The notes: generated by a model not told the origin, from the letters alone. DNA of 38,398 nt from Lachnospiraceae bacterium UBA938 (GCA_002293475.1 DBDG01000035.1:1-38398); one strand, 5' to 3'. Counted from the stretch's first letter, positions 9,018 through 16,342 are shown. Numbers and translations are program-made.

Positions 9018-9725
9018 TTACCTCCCTTCATACTCGGACAGAAACAGTTCTTCCAGCCCGGCTCCCTTTTCCCGCACCTGTGCCATCGGCCCGTCAAACA
9101 CGATCCGCCCGGCTTTGATGATACTTACGCTGTCAGCCAGCCGCTCGGCCTCACTCATGATGTGGCTGGAAAGCAGGACGGACTTACCCTGCTTTTTAAG
9201 CTCCCCGATACAGTCCTGGAAGACTTTTTCCAGCAACGGATCCAGGCCGCTGGTCGGTTCATCCAGGATATATAGCTCTACCTCCGCCGCCAAGGCGGCG
9301 ACCAAGGCGACCTTTTGGCGGTTCCCCTTGGAATATGTACGGCATTTTTTCGTCGGATCCAGTTCAAAGCGCTGTAAATAGGCATCACGCCTTGCCTTAT
9401 CAGGCCTCGCCCCGCGTAGCGACAGATATAAGTCAATGACCTCACCGCCGGTCAGGTTATCCCACAGGTTGACGTCGCCCGGCACGTAAGCCAGACGCCG
9501 GTGCAGCGCCACCGCTTCCTTAAAAGCATCGCGTCCGAACAGTCTGATCTCGCCGCCGGTTGCTTTAAGGATGCCGAGCAGGCAGCGGATCGTGGTTGTC
9601 TTGCCGGCACCGTTCGGTCCCAGGAAGGCATGGACTTCTCCCGGCGCCACCCTCATATCGACGCCGTCAAGGGCGGTAAAACGGCCGAACTTTTTGTGCA
9701 GGTCGGTAATTTCTATGGCTGTCAT
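9018..9725 (-). CDS. ABC transporter ATP-binding subunit (exporter type)
   Basis: The protein has about 235 residues. Walker A is GPNGAGKTT, the signature-type motif YSKGNRQKV replaces LSGGQ, Walker B is ILDEPTSGLDP and the switch His is in LLSSHIMSEAE. The start could be ATG 9725 or GTG 9728; ATG is 8 bp from GGAGG and is preferred. It powers the permease encoded 4 bp downstream (one operon). The degenerate signature and the C-terminal extension are usual for antibiotic/bacteriocin-exporter ATPases of the CcmA type. Transcription likely starts at the promoter at 9834-9863, which is followed by a long inverted repeat in the 5' leader. Confidence 0.93.
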   Translation of the reverse strand: MTAIEITDLHKKFGRFTALDGVDMRVAPGEVHAFLGPNGAGKTTTIRCLLGILKATGGEIRLFGRDAFKEAVALHRRLAYVPGDVNLWDNLTGGEVIDLYLSLRGARPDKARRDAYLQRFELDPTKKCRTYSKGNRQKVALVAALAAEVELYILDEPTSGLDPLLEKVFQDCIGELKKQGKSVLLSSHIMSEAERLADSVSIIKAGRIVFDGPMAQVREKGAGLEELFLSEYEGR

Positions 9726-9747
9726 CACTTTTCCCTCCTCTTATTTA

Positions 9748-9815
9748 CTAGTAGTGCGTTCGGTAATTTAAATAAACCGTTTTTTCCCACAAGAAAATGC
9801 CGAAAGTACTACTAG
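9748..9815. promoter_or_regulatory. Long inverted repeat in the leader of the ABC exporter operon
   Basis: CTAGTAGTGCGTTCGG (9748-9763) pairs with CCGAAAGTACTACTAG (9800-9815), 14 of 16 bases, around a 36-bp centre. It lies between the promoter and the ATPase start, so it could be an operator or an RNA stem controlling expression of the exporter. Confidence 0.55.
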
Positions 9816-9833
9816 GTCAATAGGTCTATCTGC

Positions 9834-9863
9834 ACAATACAACTGATCTATTGATTTTGTCAA
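9834..9863 (-). promoter_or_regulatory. Promoter of the ABC exporter operon
   Basis: On the minus strand TTGACA (9858-9863), an 18-bp spacer and TATTGT (9834-9839) lie about 110 bp upstream of the ATPase start. This suggests the exporter can be expressed apart from the RiPP genes. Confidence 0.7.
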
Positions 9864-9925
9864 GAGGTTTCGGAGTTTTGGAAGTAAAGCCCAACTTTGC
9901 GAATCCATACTTTGCAAATCCATAC

Positions 9926-11044
9926 TCACCATATCCTGACTATTTCATCATTTTGCGTAAGAGTATTTACAACATCATAATACACAGCCTCTAATGCGGC
10001 GGAATCACCCTCAGTAAAAAACATGCTGCCCTCATATCCGGCATAATCCTTTCTAACTGCCAGCGACACCCTCTCCTGCTCAGACACGACATAGGTTACC
10101 GGCTCGCGCTGATCAGTCTCATTGACCTGCATGGCGGTATGGGCAATATTAATATACCTGACTTCCGTATTCAGCGCATAACGGCAATATTGCCTTAAAT
10201 GATCCAGATATTCCTTATCATAAGTAGTATTGTACATATTCAGGATGCCGATATCCGGCTGAACCGCCTTGCCCATTAGCAGCGGGATCAACCCAAAATG
10301 ATTCGTCATCCGGTTATTATACGGCAATACTGCTTCCTCTATTTCTAAGAGGAGTAAATCCGGTTCTTCTTCCTTCACGGTCTTGTCAAGGAAATGGTTC
10401 ATATTGATGATCTTGTCCTCATCAGACATATGAGGCTGAGAAATGTAATCCGGCAGTCCATGGACACCGAACAATTGGCTGAAGCCGCCGGAACTTACTT
10501 TACACGTCCGATATCCATGGCACTCGAATATCTCCGCCAAGGATAATAACGTCCTAAAACCGTTACACCAGCTTCCCAGTTGAACAATCATGATAACCGG
10601 AACAGTGATTTCCCGGACATGCTGCTGGTGTTCATAGGACAGCTCCGCTTTCTGCGGATTGCCGCCGATAATCTTGACACCTGTGGGTATGGCTTTTTGC
10701 CCCGACCGACATCTTGCCGCCAATTCGCCCGTTATTATCACTTCTTTTCCGCTATCCGCCGCTTCCTTCATTTTATCCAGATAAAAGTCGCTGGTCATAC
10801 GAAAGCTGCTGCCGGTAAGCAGCACACTGTCGCACCGGGCCAGCTCTTCGCTAAAATCAGCGGTGACTGTCATGCCGACTGCGTTTCCGCCAGCGATCCT
10901 AGAAATATCGCTTCCGTCATAGCCATAGTTTTTTGGCGCCACCGCCGCTGTCAGTTCATATCCTTTCAATAACCGGGCGTAGCGGGCAATGATGGCATTA
11001 TGTATATTAAAAGGAAAAATCAACAGTTTTTTCTTACTTTCCAT
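9926..11044 (-). CDS. RiPP maturation system protein, TIGR04066-type
   Basis: The protein has 372 residues; its start follows GAGGAGG and lies 10 bp after the radical SAM gene. It has no signal peptide or membrane helix. The N-terminal part (KKLLIFPFNIHNAIIARYA, then GYDGSDISRIAGG) and a central segment around EITVPVIMIVQLGSWCNGFRT fit, from memory, the uncharacterised clostridial family described as 'peptide maturation system protein TIGR04066', which travels with Cys-rich peptide radical SAM maturases. The middle part (MGQ-like GKPD/EEEPDLLLLEIEEAV) suggests an alpha/beta nucleotide-binding-like fold, but I see no clean Walker motif. The exact biochemical step is unknown; its placement says it acts on the modified precursor or assists the maturase. 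Confidence 0.72.
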   Translation of the reverse strand: MESKKKLLIFPFNIHNAIIARYARLLKGYELTAAVAPKNYGYDGSDISRIAGGNAVGMTVTADFSEELARCDSVLLTGSSFRMTSDFYLDKMKEAADSGKEVIITGELAARCRSGQKAIPTGVKIIGGNPQKAELSYEHQQHVREITVPVIMIVQLGSWCNGFRTLLSLAEIFECHGYRTCKVSSGGFSQLFGVHGLPDYISQPHMSDEDKIINMNHFLDKTVKEEEPDLLLLEIEEAVLPYNNRMTNHFGLIPLLMGKAVQPDIGILNMYNTTYDKEYLDHLRQYCRYALNTEVRYINIAHTAMQVNETDQREPVTYVVSEQERVSLAVRKDYAGYEGSMFFTEGDSAALEAVYYDVVNTLTQNDEIVRIW

Positions 11045-11054
11045 CGTCGCCTCC

Positions 11055-12443
11055 TCATTTCCTGCCGTTCAGCGGTCTCTGAAAATCATAACCAAGTTCT
11101 CTGAGTATCGTAATTACCTTCATATCTTGGACAACCGATTCTTTAACGCTTTCGCAGGAATTCAGCTTCTTATCCCGTGACAGTGCCGTGTTGCCGTCGA
11201 TTTGGGCACAGCAGATCCGGCAGAAATGAAAAGCAAAGCAGCCAATACATTCCTGTTCGGTTATCACGCCTACATTAAGTAGATATTTTACTTTTTGCGG
11301 GTCAATTCCTCTGTCCACATGGCCGATCCGCATAATCTGCGACTGCTCATTGACGCGCTCACAAGGATAAAAAAAGCCGTTTACATCCATCAGCAGCCGC
11401 GTAATCCCCGGCTGGCAAGACCCGCCGGGATGCAGCTCTGTTTTCATGATCCGATAAGGCATCAGGGTCTTATAGAAGGTCTGCCATTTGCCCTCATCCT
11501 GATAGTAGAGCTTAGAAACACTGTTTATAGATATTCTCCCTAGCATATTCAGAAATACTTTAAACTGTTCATAACTGTTGACAGTTTTGAAGCCTTCACT
11601 ATAAACCGGCTTTTCCGCCGTCGCGTTCGGGTTTAGCAGGCTCCTTTTTACATTTATCTGTTCCATAACCTGATCCGCATTAAAGAACTCATTGGTACAG
11701 CTCAAGTCAACATTGGTGCCGATTACCGAATTGATCATGATACGTGAAAAAAAATCCGGATACCTATCTTTAATGCGTTCCAGCCTTGCCATAATGATGT
11801 CGAACGACCCCTTACCATTGGGGAAAACCCTGTTGATATCATGATTTTCCTTAGTTCCGTCAAGACTCAAAAGAACGGAAACATCTTTTTCTATCAAGTA
11901 CTCCACAACCTCATCAGACAATAGCGTCCCGTTTGTCGTCAGGTGAAAGCTGATTTCCCTACCTTCGCCGACCTCTTCCACATATTTGACGGCGTTTTTA
12001 AGCAACGGCATTTCTAATAAAGGTTCGCCGCCGTAAAAACCAAACGTAATATTGTTCCCCCCCTGCGCGCGGGGCAATAAAAAATCAACCCCTTTCCGGA
12101 TCGTCTCCAGCGTAGCGGTACGATTTGAATGACGCCGCTGATAATCCCCTGATACATAAGGGCAATAAGTGCACCGCAGATTACAATTCTGCGTCAGCTG
12201 GATAATCAGATGATTTAAAGCCGTATTCAGGCGATATTCAATATAATCAAGGGCGGGGTGCCTGACCCTTTCTATGATATTCTCATCTAAATATCCCTTT
12301 GTCTTAAAGGCGGCGATCATTCCTACATCGGCTTTCTTTAACTGTTCAGATTCTTCCCGGGTGATTTTGACAATCGTATTAGTGCTCCGGTCATACATAT
12401 AATAACCCTTAGGCGTTGAAAAAACTTTATAGACTGGCAGCAT
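11055..12443 (-). CDS. ccpM: Radical SAM/SPASM peptide maturase, CcpM-like (Cys-rich peptide maturase)
   Basis: The protein has 462 residues and starts after TTGGAGG. An N-terminal ~75-residue region (VYKVFSTPKGYYMYDRSTN) fits a precursor-recognition domain. The radical SAM cluster is CNLRCTYC (Cys87, Cys91, Cys94), followed by YGGEPLLE and TTNGTLL. The C-terminal SPASM-type region carries further cysteines: GGSCQPG, GFFYPCERV, ECIGCFAFHFCRICC and LNSCESV, enough for two auxiliary Fe-S clusters. Enzymes of this group cleave SAM to a 5'-deoxyadenosyl radical and install cross-links (often thioether) in a peptide. The substrate should be the 49-residue Cys peptide encoded just upstream. Its by-product, 5'-deoxyadenosine, is a possible substrate of the deaminase encoded divergently at 13000. 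Confidence 0.88.
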   Translation of the reverse strand: MLPVYKVFSTPKGYYMYDRSTNTIVKITREESEQLKKADVGMIAAFKTKGYLDENIIERVRHPALDYIEYRLNTALNHLIIQLTQNCNLRCTYCPYVSGDYQRRHSNRTATLETIRKGVDFLLPRAQGGNNITFGFYGGEPLLEMPLLKNAVKYVEEVGEGREISFHLTTNGTLLSDEVVEYLIEKDVSVLLSLDGTKENHDINRVFPNGKGSFDIIMARLERIKDRYPDFFSRIMINSVIGTNVDLSCTNEFFNADQVMEQINVKRSLLNPNATAEKPVYSEGFKTVNSYEQFKVFLNMLGRISINSVSKLYYQDEGKWQTFYKTLMPYRIMKTELHPGGSCQPGITRLLMDVNGFFYPCERVNEQSQIMRIGHVDRGIDPQKVKYLLNVGVITEQECIGCFAFHFCRICCAQIDGNTALSRDKKLNSCESVKESVVQDMKVITILRELGYDFQRPLNGRK

Positions 12444-12463
12444 AATAAATCCTCCAAATATAT

Positions 12464-12501
12464 AACGGGGCTGCCACTATGCTATGCCGGGCAGCCCCGT
12501 T
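12464..12501 (-). terminator. Hairpin between RiPP precursor and maturase genes (attenuator-like)
   Basis: AACGGGGCTGCC (12464-12475) pairs perfectly over 12 bp with 12490-12501, with a 14-base loop. It starts 15 bases after the precursor stop and is followed in transcription by ATATATTT rather than a solid U run, so it looks like a partial terminator that keeps precursor mRNA in excess over enzyme mRNA. Confidence 0.8.
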
Positions 12502-12516
12502 CCAATTGATGCTTTA

Positions 12517-12666
12517 CTAATTACTGCTGAACATATCCATATAAATGGATGCATTTGGATAATCATTGCATGGCTGTAACTTACAGCCACAAGCAGAAAC
12601 AGATTCATAGGCACTGATATTGTTTGCTGCTACCGTTTTGTTTTTTTGTAATTTTTGCTTGTCCAT
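12517..12666 (-). CDS. RiPP precursor peptide, CLI_3235-like Cys-containing
   Basis: This short gene encodes 49 residues from ATG 12666, 7 bp after a strong AAAGGAGG site, and has its own promoter. The Lys/Gln-rich start MDKQKLQKNKT and the ISAYESVSACGC junction recall the leader of the clostridial CLI_3235-class bacteriocin-type precursors that pair with CcpM. Cysteines are at 26, 28 and 33 (ACGCKLQPC); the C-terminal part NDYPNASIYMDMFSSN has none. The peptide lies 73 bp before the maturase gene with a hairpin between. I infer that the maturase modifies residues after about 20, possibly as thioether links from the three Cys. No leader peptidase is evident nearby. Compared with the Cys-packed cores usual for this class, three Cys is few. 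Confidence 0.8.
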   Translation of the reverse strand: MDKQKLQKNKTVAANNISAYESVSACGCKLQPCNDYPNASIYMDMFSSN

Positions 12667-12724
12667 ATGGCAACCTCCTTTCTTCACATTTCGCCTTATC
12701 TATAATATTGTTTTATAATAATTA

Positions 12725-12753
12725 ATTCTATTACATAATATAATGTACGTCAA
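12725..12753 (-). promoter_or_regulatory. Promoter of the RiPP precursor with palindromic spacer
   Basis: On the minus strand TTGACG (12748-12753), a 17-bp spacer and TAGAAT (12725-12730) lie about 60 bp before the precursor start. The spacer contains TACATTATATTATGTA, a dyad broken at only two bases, which is well placed for a repressor operator. Confidence 0.78.
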
Positions 12754-12937
12754 TCCTTTTTATCAGTCTTTATGATATATTTTTTAATAAAGCAATCTCT
12801 GTAAGTCTGTATATTCAATAATCTTATAATTTTCTATAATTATATCACAGTAACTTTTGTTAACACAATTAATATGTCAGAAAACAATGCCAGAACGGAT
12901 AAATATTTATAATCTTTTTCAAAAACATAGTATAAGC

Positions 12938-12966
12938 TTGCTTTATTCCTTATATATAGTTATAAT
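12938..12966 (+). promoter_or_regulatory. Promoter of the SAH deaminase/hydrolase operon
   Basis: TTGCTT (12938-12943), a 17-bp spacer and a perfect TATAAT (12961-12966) end 33 bp before the start codon. Confidence 0.8.
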
Positions 12967-12999
12967 ATTTACATATTCTGTGAAAGGGAAAAGATATTT

Positions 13000-14376
13000 A
13001 TGAACATTCTATTAGAAAATGGCTTTATTCTGCAGCACCATGACACATCCTTTGCAATCAAACAAAACAACATTTATATTAGCGATAATATCATAAGCGG
13101 GATTGGCAGCTGCCCGGCGGGGTTTGAAGCGGATCAAAAGGTGAATGCCAGGAACCGGCTGATTATTCCGGGTTTGATCAATTCACACTCTCATGCTTAT
13201 ATGACCTTATTACGCAATGCTGCTGATGACCTAGCTTTTGACGACTGGCTGTTCAAAAACATCCTGCCCATGGAAGACCAGCTGACGGCGGATGACGCCT
13301 ACTGGGGGACTATGCTTGCCGCTATGGAGATGATCAAGACCGGAACTACCTGCTTTCTGGACATGCACATGTTTCAGGATCAGACTGTCCTAGCGGCCAC
13401 AAAGATCGGGATACGGGCCAAAGTATCGCGGGGACTGGTAGGAAATGCGGAAGAAATCGGGCTTACCGACACTCCAGACAACGAAAGCGGCACCAGAACT
13501 GTACCAGTCAATGGTTATTATAAAAGCAGCCGCTTACAGGAAGCTTTCGATGAAATGAAGACGGCGAAAAAACCTAACGGCCTGATCAGTTTCTGCTTGG
13601 CGCCTCATGCTGTCTATACCTGCGATACGGAGTATTTAAAATATGTCAGCGACCTCGCCTATCAGCATCACATGCCCTTACATATTCACATCTCGGAATC
13701 AAAAAACGAAGTCGATAACTGTATTGCCCAGCACCAAATGACACCGGTTCAGCTGCTAGACAGCATCGGATTCTTCCAAGTTCCGGTTATCGCCGCCCAT
13801 TGTGTCCACATCACGGAAGAAGACATCCTGATCCTGAAAAAGCACAATGTCAGCGTAGTGACCAATCCGGTCAGCAACATGAAACTGGGAAACGGCTTTG
13901 CGCCGGTTAAAGAGCTGGTACAAGCAGGCGTCAATGTCTGTATCGGCACCGACGGGGCGGCAAGCAACAATTCTTTGAATCTTTTTCGGGAAATGACAAT
14001 ACTGTCAATGATTCAAAAAGGCATCCATGCCGATGCCTGTACCATGAAAGCCGGGGAGACCTTCAACATGGCGACGGTAAACGCTGCCAAGGCCTTGGGG
14101 GAACCGCTGCTAGGACGCATAGACGTCGGCATGTTGGCCGATCTTGCCATAATTGATCTGAATACCCCACAGCTAAACCCCGCCGATGATCTTATGTCCG
14201 CGCTCATTTATTCCATGAACGGTTCGGAGATCGAAAGCGTTATCATTAACGGACAGTTTGTATTAAAAAATCACCGTTTTGTCAACATTGACGAAAAAGA
14301 AGTATATGAGCATGTCAACCAAATAAGAACCCGGATAAAATCGGGAATAAGAAAAGGAGTAAATCAAAATGCATAA
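13000..14376 (+). CDS. Amidohydrolase: S-adenosylhomocysteine/5'-methylthioadenosine/5'-deoxyadenosine deaminase (MtaD/DadD type)
   Basis: The protein has 458 residues and starts after AAAGGG. It belongs to the metal-dependent ATZ/TRZ-type amidohydrolases. Visible active-site parts are HxH in PGLINSHSHAY (His63, His65), the His in HIHISES, the His in AAHCVHITEED, and the metal-linked Asp in IGTDGAASNN. Members of this branch remove the 6-amino group of the adenine of AdoHcy, MTA, 5'-deoxyadenosine or adenosine. Its 8-bp overlap with an AdoHcy-hydrolase-type gene argues that AdoHcy is a substrate, giving S-inosylhomocysteine. The family also contains guanine- and chlorohydrolase-like members, so exact specificity is inferred from context. 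Confidence 0.85.
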   Translation: MNILLENGFILQHHDTSFAIKQNNIYISDNIISGIGSCPAGFEADQKVNARNRLIIPGLINSHSHAYMTLLRNAADDLAFDDWLFKNILPMEDQLTADDAYWGTMLAAMEMIKTGTTCFLDMHMFQDQTVLAATKIGIRAKVSRGLVGNAEEIGLTDTPDNESGTRTVPVNGYYKSSRLQEAFDEMKTAKKPNGLISFCLAPHAVYTCDTEYLKYVSDLAYQHHMPLHIHISESKNEVDNCIAQHQMTPVQLLDSIGFFQVPVIAAHCVHITEEDILILKKHNVSVVTNPVSNMKLGNGFAPVKELVQAGVNVCIGTDGAASNNSLNLFREMTILSMIQKGIHADACTMKAGETFNMATVNAAKALGEPLLGRIDVGMLADLAIIDLNTPQLNPADDLMSALIYSMNGSEIESVIINGQFVLKNHRFVNIDEKEVYEHVNQIRTRIKSGIRKGVNQNA

Positions 14377-15616
14377 AAGTGATATCAAAGACATCCGGCT
14401 GGCTGGCGAAGGCAAGAAAAAGATTGCCTGGGTAAAAAACAACATGCCTATCCTGAACAGTATCGAAGCGGAATTTATTGCCAACAAACCATTTACGGGC
14501 CTGCGGATTGCCCTGTCTATCCATCTGGAAGCCAAGACCGCCTATCTGTGCCATGTCCTCGCCGCTGGCGGGGCCGAAATGTTTATTACCGGCAGCAACC
14601 CGCTGTCCACCCAAGACGATGTGGCGGCCGCCCTAGCAGACGCCGGCATGAATGTCTATGCTTGGCACGGCGCCACCGCCGCGGAATATGAGCTTCATCT
14701 GAAAAAGACGGTGGAATCGGAGCCGAACATCGTGATCGATGACGGCGGCGACCTTGTCAATCTGATTCATAACGACTACCCGCAGCTGATACCCGGTATT
14801 ATCGGCGGCTGCGAAGAAACCACGACCGGTATTCTCCGGCTAATGGCCATGGATAAGGCCGGGGTCTTAAAATTCCCCATGGTTCTGGTCAACAACGCTC
14901 AGTGTAAGCACTTATTTGATAACCGTTATGGAACCGGTCAATCCGTATGGGACGGCATCAACCGGACGACCAACTTGGTCGTGGCCAGCAAGACCGTCGT
15001 CGTGGCCGGCTACGGTTGGTGCGGCAAGGGTGTGGCGATGCGGGCCAAGGGCTTCGGTGCCAATGTCATCATCACCGAAATCGACCCCGTCAAGGCCATC
15101 GAAGCCCTGATGGACGGCTTTGATGTGATGGAAATGAAAAAGGCGGCACCGCTCGGCGATATCTTTGTCACCGTAACCGGCTGCAAAGACGTCATCGGCG
15201 AAGCGGACTTCCAGCTGATGAAGGATGGGGCAATACTATGCAATGCGGGACATTTCAATGTTGAAATAAACATGGAAAGACTGACGCAGATAGCCGAAGA
15301 GATCGAAGAAAAAAGAAAGAACATTACCGGCTACCGGCTGGGAGATAAATGGATTTACATACTTGCCGAAGGCCGTCTGGTTAATCTGGCCGCCGGCGAC
15401 GGCCACCCTGCCGAGATCATGGATATGAGTTTCGCCATTCAGGCTTTGTGCGCCCAGTATCTGACGAAGCACAAAGCAACGATTGAATCCATGGTCATCG
15501 ATGTGCCAGAAGCGATCGACAGGGATGTCGCCATGAGGAAGCTAAGCAGCATGGCGGTAACCATTGATGTCCTGACGGAGGCGCAGGAGGCTTATTTGGA
15601 TGGGTGGAAGGTGTGA
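14369..15616 (+). CDS. ahcY: Adenosylhomocysteinase family, short form; probably S-inosylhomocysteine hydrolase
   Basis: The protein has 415 residues, overlaps the deaminase gene by 8 bp and has AAAAGGAG before its ATG. Family marks are HLEAKTAYL, NPLSTQDDVAAAL, GCEETTTG, NNAQCKHLFDNRYGTGQS and the NAD-binding loop VAGYGWCGKGVA. It lacks the ~40-residue insertion of animal and many bacterial enzymes and ends in EAQEAYLDGWKV instead of the KPxxYRY tail, as do the archaeal and Thermotoga forms. It would split AdoHcy, or after the deaminase S-inosylhomocysteine, into homocysteine and the nucleoside, in the methionine/SAM cycle. Pairing with a deaminase parallels the Methanocaldococcus route, so I favour the inosyl substrate. 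A tandem repeat starts 16 bp after the stop. Confidence 0.9.
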   Translation: MHKSDIKDIRLAGEGKKKIAWVKNNMPILNSIEAEFIANKPFTGLRIALSIHLEAKTAYLCHVLAAGGAEMFITGSNPLSTQDDVAAALADAGMNVYAWHGATAAEYELHLKKTVESEPNIVIDDGGDLVNLIHNDYPQLIPGIIGGCEETTTGILRLMAMDKAGVLKFPMVLVNNAQCKHLFDNRYGTGQSVWDGINRTTNLVVASKTVVVAGYGWCGKGVAMRAKGFGANVIITEIDPVKAIEALMDGFDVMEMKKAAPLGDIFVTVTGCKDVIGEADFQLMKDGAILCNAGHFNVEINMERLTQIAEEIEEKRKNITGYRLGDKWIYILAEGRLVNLAAGDGHPAEIMDMSFAIQALCAQYLTKHKATIESMVIDVPEAIDRDVAMRKLSSMAVTIDVLTEAQEAYLDGWKV

Positions 15617-15631
15617 TGGACAGTTATTGTT

Positions 15632-15729
15632 TGATAGTCATTGTCTGATAGTCATTGTCTGATAGTCATTGTCTGATAGTCATTGTCTGATAGTCATCGT
15701 CTGATAGTCATTGTCTGATAGTCATCGTC
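15632..15729 (+). repeat. Seven tandem copies of a 14-bp repeat
   Basis: The unit TGATAGTCATTGTC repeats seven times without gaps from 15632; copies 5 and 7 have C for T at position 10. A degraded eighth copy may lie just upstream. The array begins 15 bp after the stop of the hydrolase gene and abuts the long inverted repeat. It has no open frame with a ribosome site. Confidence 0.95.
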
Positions 15730-15964
15730 ATATTAGCCAGCAAGCCATCTGCTCCGGTGCCGTCCTACGAAAATAAGTACAACTAAGCTTCTCATCAAAA
15801 TATCGGCAGCTCCCGTGCCGTCACCAAGCGCCATCCGTGGCGCGTGGTGACTTGTGCGGCCATCCATGGCCGCCCTTCACTATTTTGTTTCAGTGAGAAG
15901 CTAAGTTGTACTAATTTTCTACGCAAGGCACCGGAGCAGATGGCTTGCTGGCTAATATGACGAT
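15724..15964. repeat. 240-bp element with ~70-bp inverted arms and two inner hairpins
   Basis: The left arm (15724-15794) and the right arm (15894-15964) are near-perfect reverse complements; the outer ~35 bp match without error and small differences lie around 15757-15777. The 99-bp centre holds two further perfect or nearly perfect hairpins: 15820-15851 (GTCACCA...TGGTGAC) and 15856-15873 (GCGGCCATCCATGGCCGC). There is no coding frame. It could be a miniature inverted-repeat element, a structured RNA or a strong bidirectional terminator. I cannot see a clear target-site duplication. Confidence 0.9.
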
Positions 15965-16102
15965 TCGGTATTTCAACTGGTAGGTTTGTGTATGTAATAC
16001 TTTCTACTTTGCATCCATAGAATAGACTGATGGTTTTGCCAGTGGGTCGCCGCTAATTGGGACTTTACTGAATTTCTGTGATTTTTATTAATTTGAGGTG
16101 AC
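15965..16102. other. Short non-coding stretch before the XRE gene
   Basis: AT-rich sequence without a recognisable gene; it contains no hairpin comparable with the element to its left. Confidence 0.4.
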
Positions 16103-16312
16103 TTAACCGGCGGCTGTTCTCTTCCTCCCGGTTATTTCTTCTTCTAAAAAGTATTCGATGTCTACCCCAAAATAACCGGCTAACACATATAGCTTGTCGG
16201 CCTTGGGGCAGCTCCGGCCGGTTTTCCAGTCTGAAAGTGTTGACTGATGGATCCCGGTGTCTTTTGAAACGTTGTAAGAGTTCGTGTTATTCGAACTGAT
16301 AACTTTATTCAT
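16103..16312 (-). CDS. Small XRE/Cro-type HTH protein, probably N-terminally truncated
   Basis: The protein has 69 residues. The HTH is clear: NVSKDTGIHQSTLSDWKTGR, followed by PKADKLYVLAGYFGVDIEYFL, as in Cro/C1 regulators of small clostridial proteins. Family members normally have about 10-15 more residues at the N-terminus forming helix 1; here the frame hits a stop six codons before the only ATG. That ATG lies inside a 12-bp perfect hairpin (16310-16342) and lacks a ribosome site. I infer a decayed or poorly translated gene. It probably does not belong to the PspC operon. Confidence 0.55.
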   Translation of the reverse strand: MNKVISSNNTNSYNVSKDTGIHQSTLSDWKTGRSCPKADKLYVLAGYFGVDIEYFLEEEITGRKRTAAG

Positions 16313-16342
16313 CCGGGCAGGAGAAATCTACCTGCCCGGATG
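16310..16342. terminator. Hairpin after the PspC gene
   Basis: CATCCGGGCAGG (16310-16321) pairs perfectly with 16331-16342 around a 9-base loop. It lies 60 bp after the PspC stop and could end the PadR operon, but it has no U run, so the terminator call is tentative. Confidence 0.5.

Larger units (their letters stand above)
12667..12999. other. Divergent control region between RiPP precursor and SAH deaminase operon
   Basis: This 333-bp gap is extremely AT-rich. It carries one good promoter for each direction (12725-12753 minus and 12938-12966 plus). I found no further short gene with a ribosome site and no SAM- or SAH-riboswitch-like structure; the plus-strand leader is too short (~30 bases) for one. 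Confidence 0.6.

Noticed and set aside
13000..13010. SAM or SAH riboswitch before the deaminase operon
   Set aside because: The -10 box ends 33 bp before the start codon, leaving no room for such a leader.
15632..15729. Possible CRISPR array
   Set aside because: The repeats are only 14 bp and are directly joined without spacers; there are no cas genes nearby.
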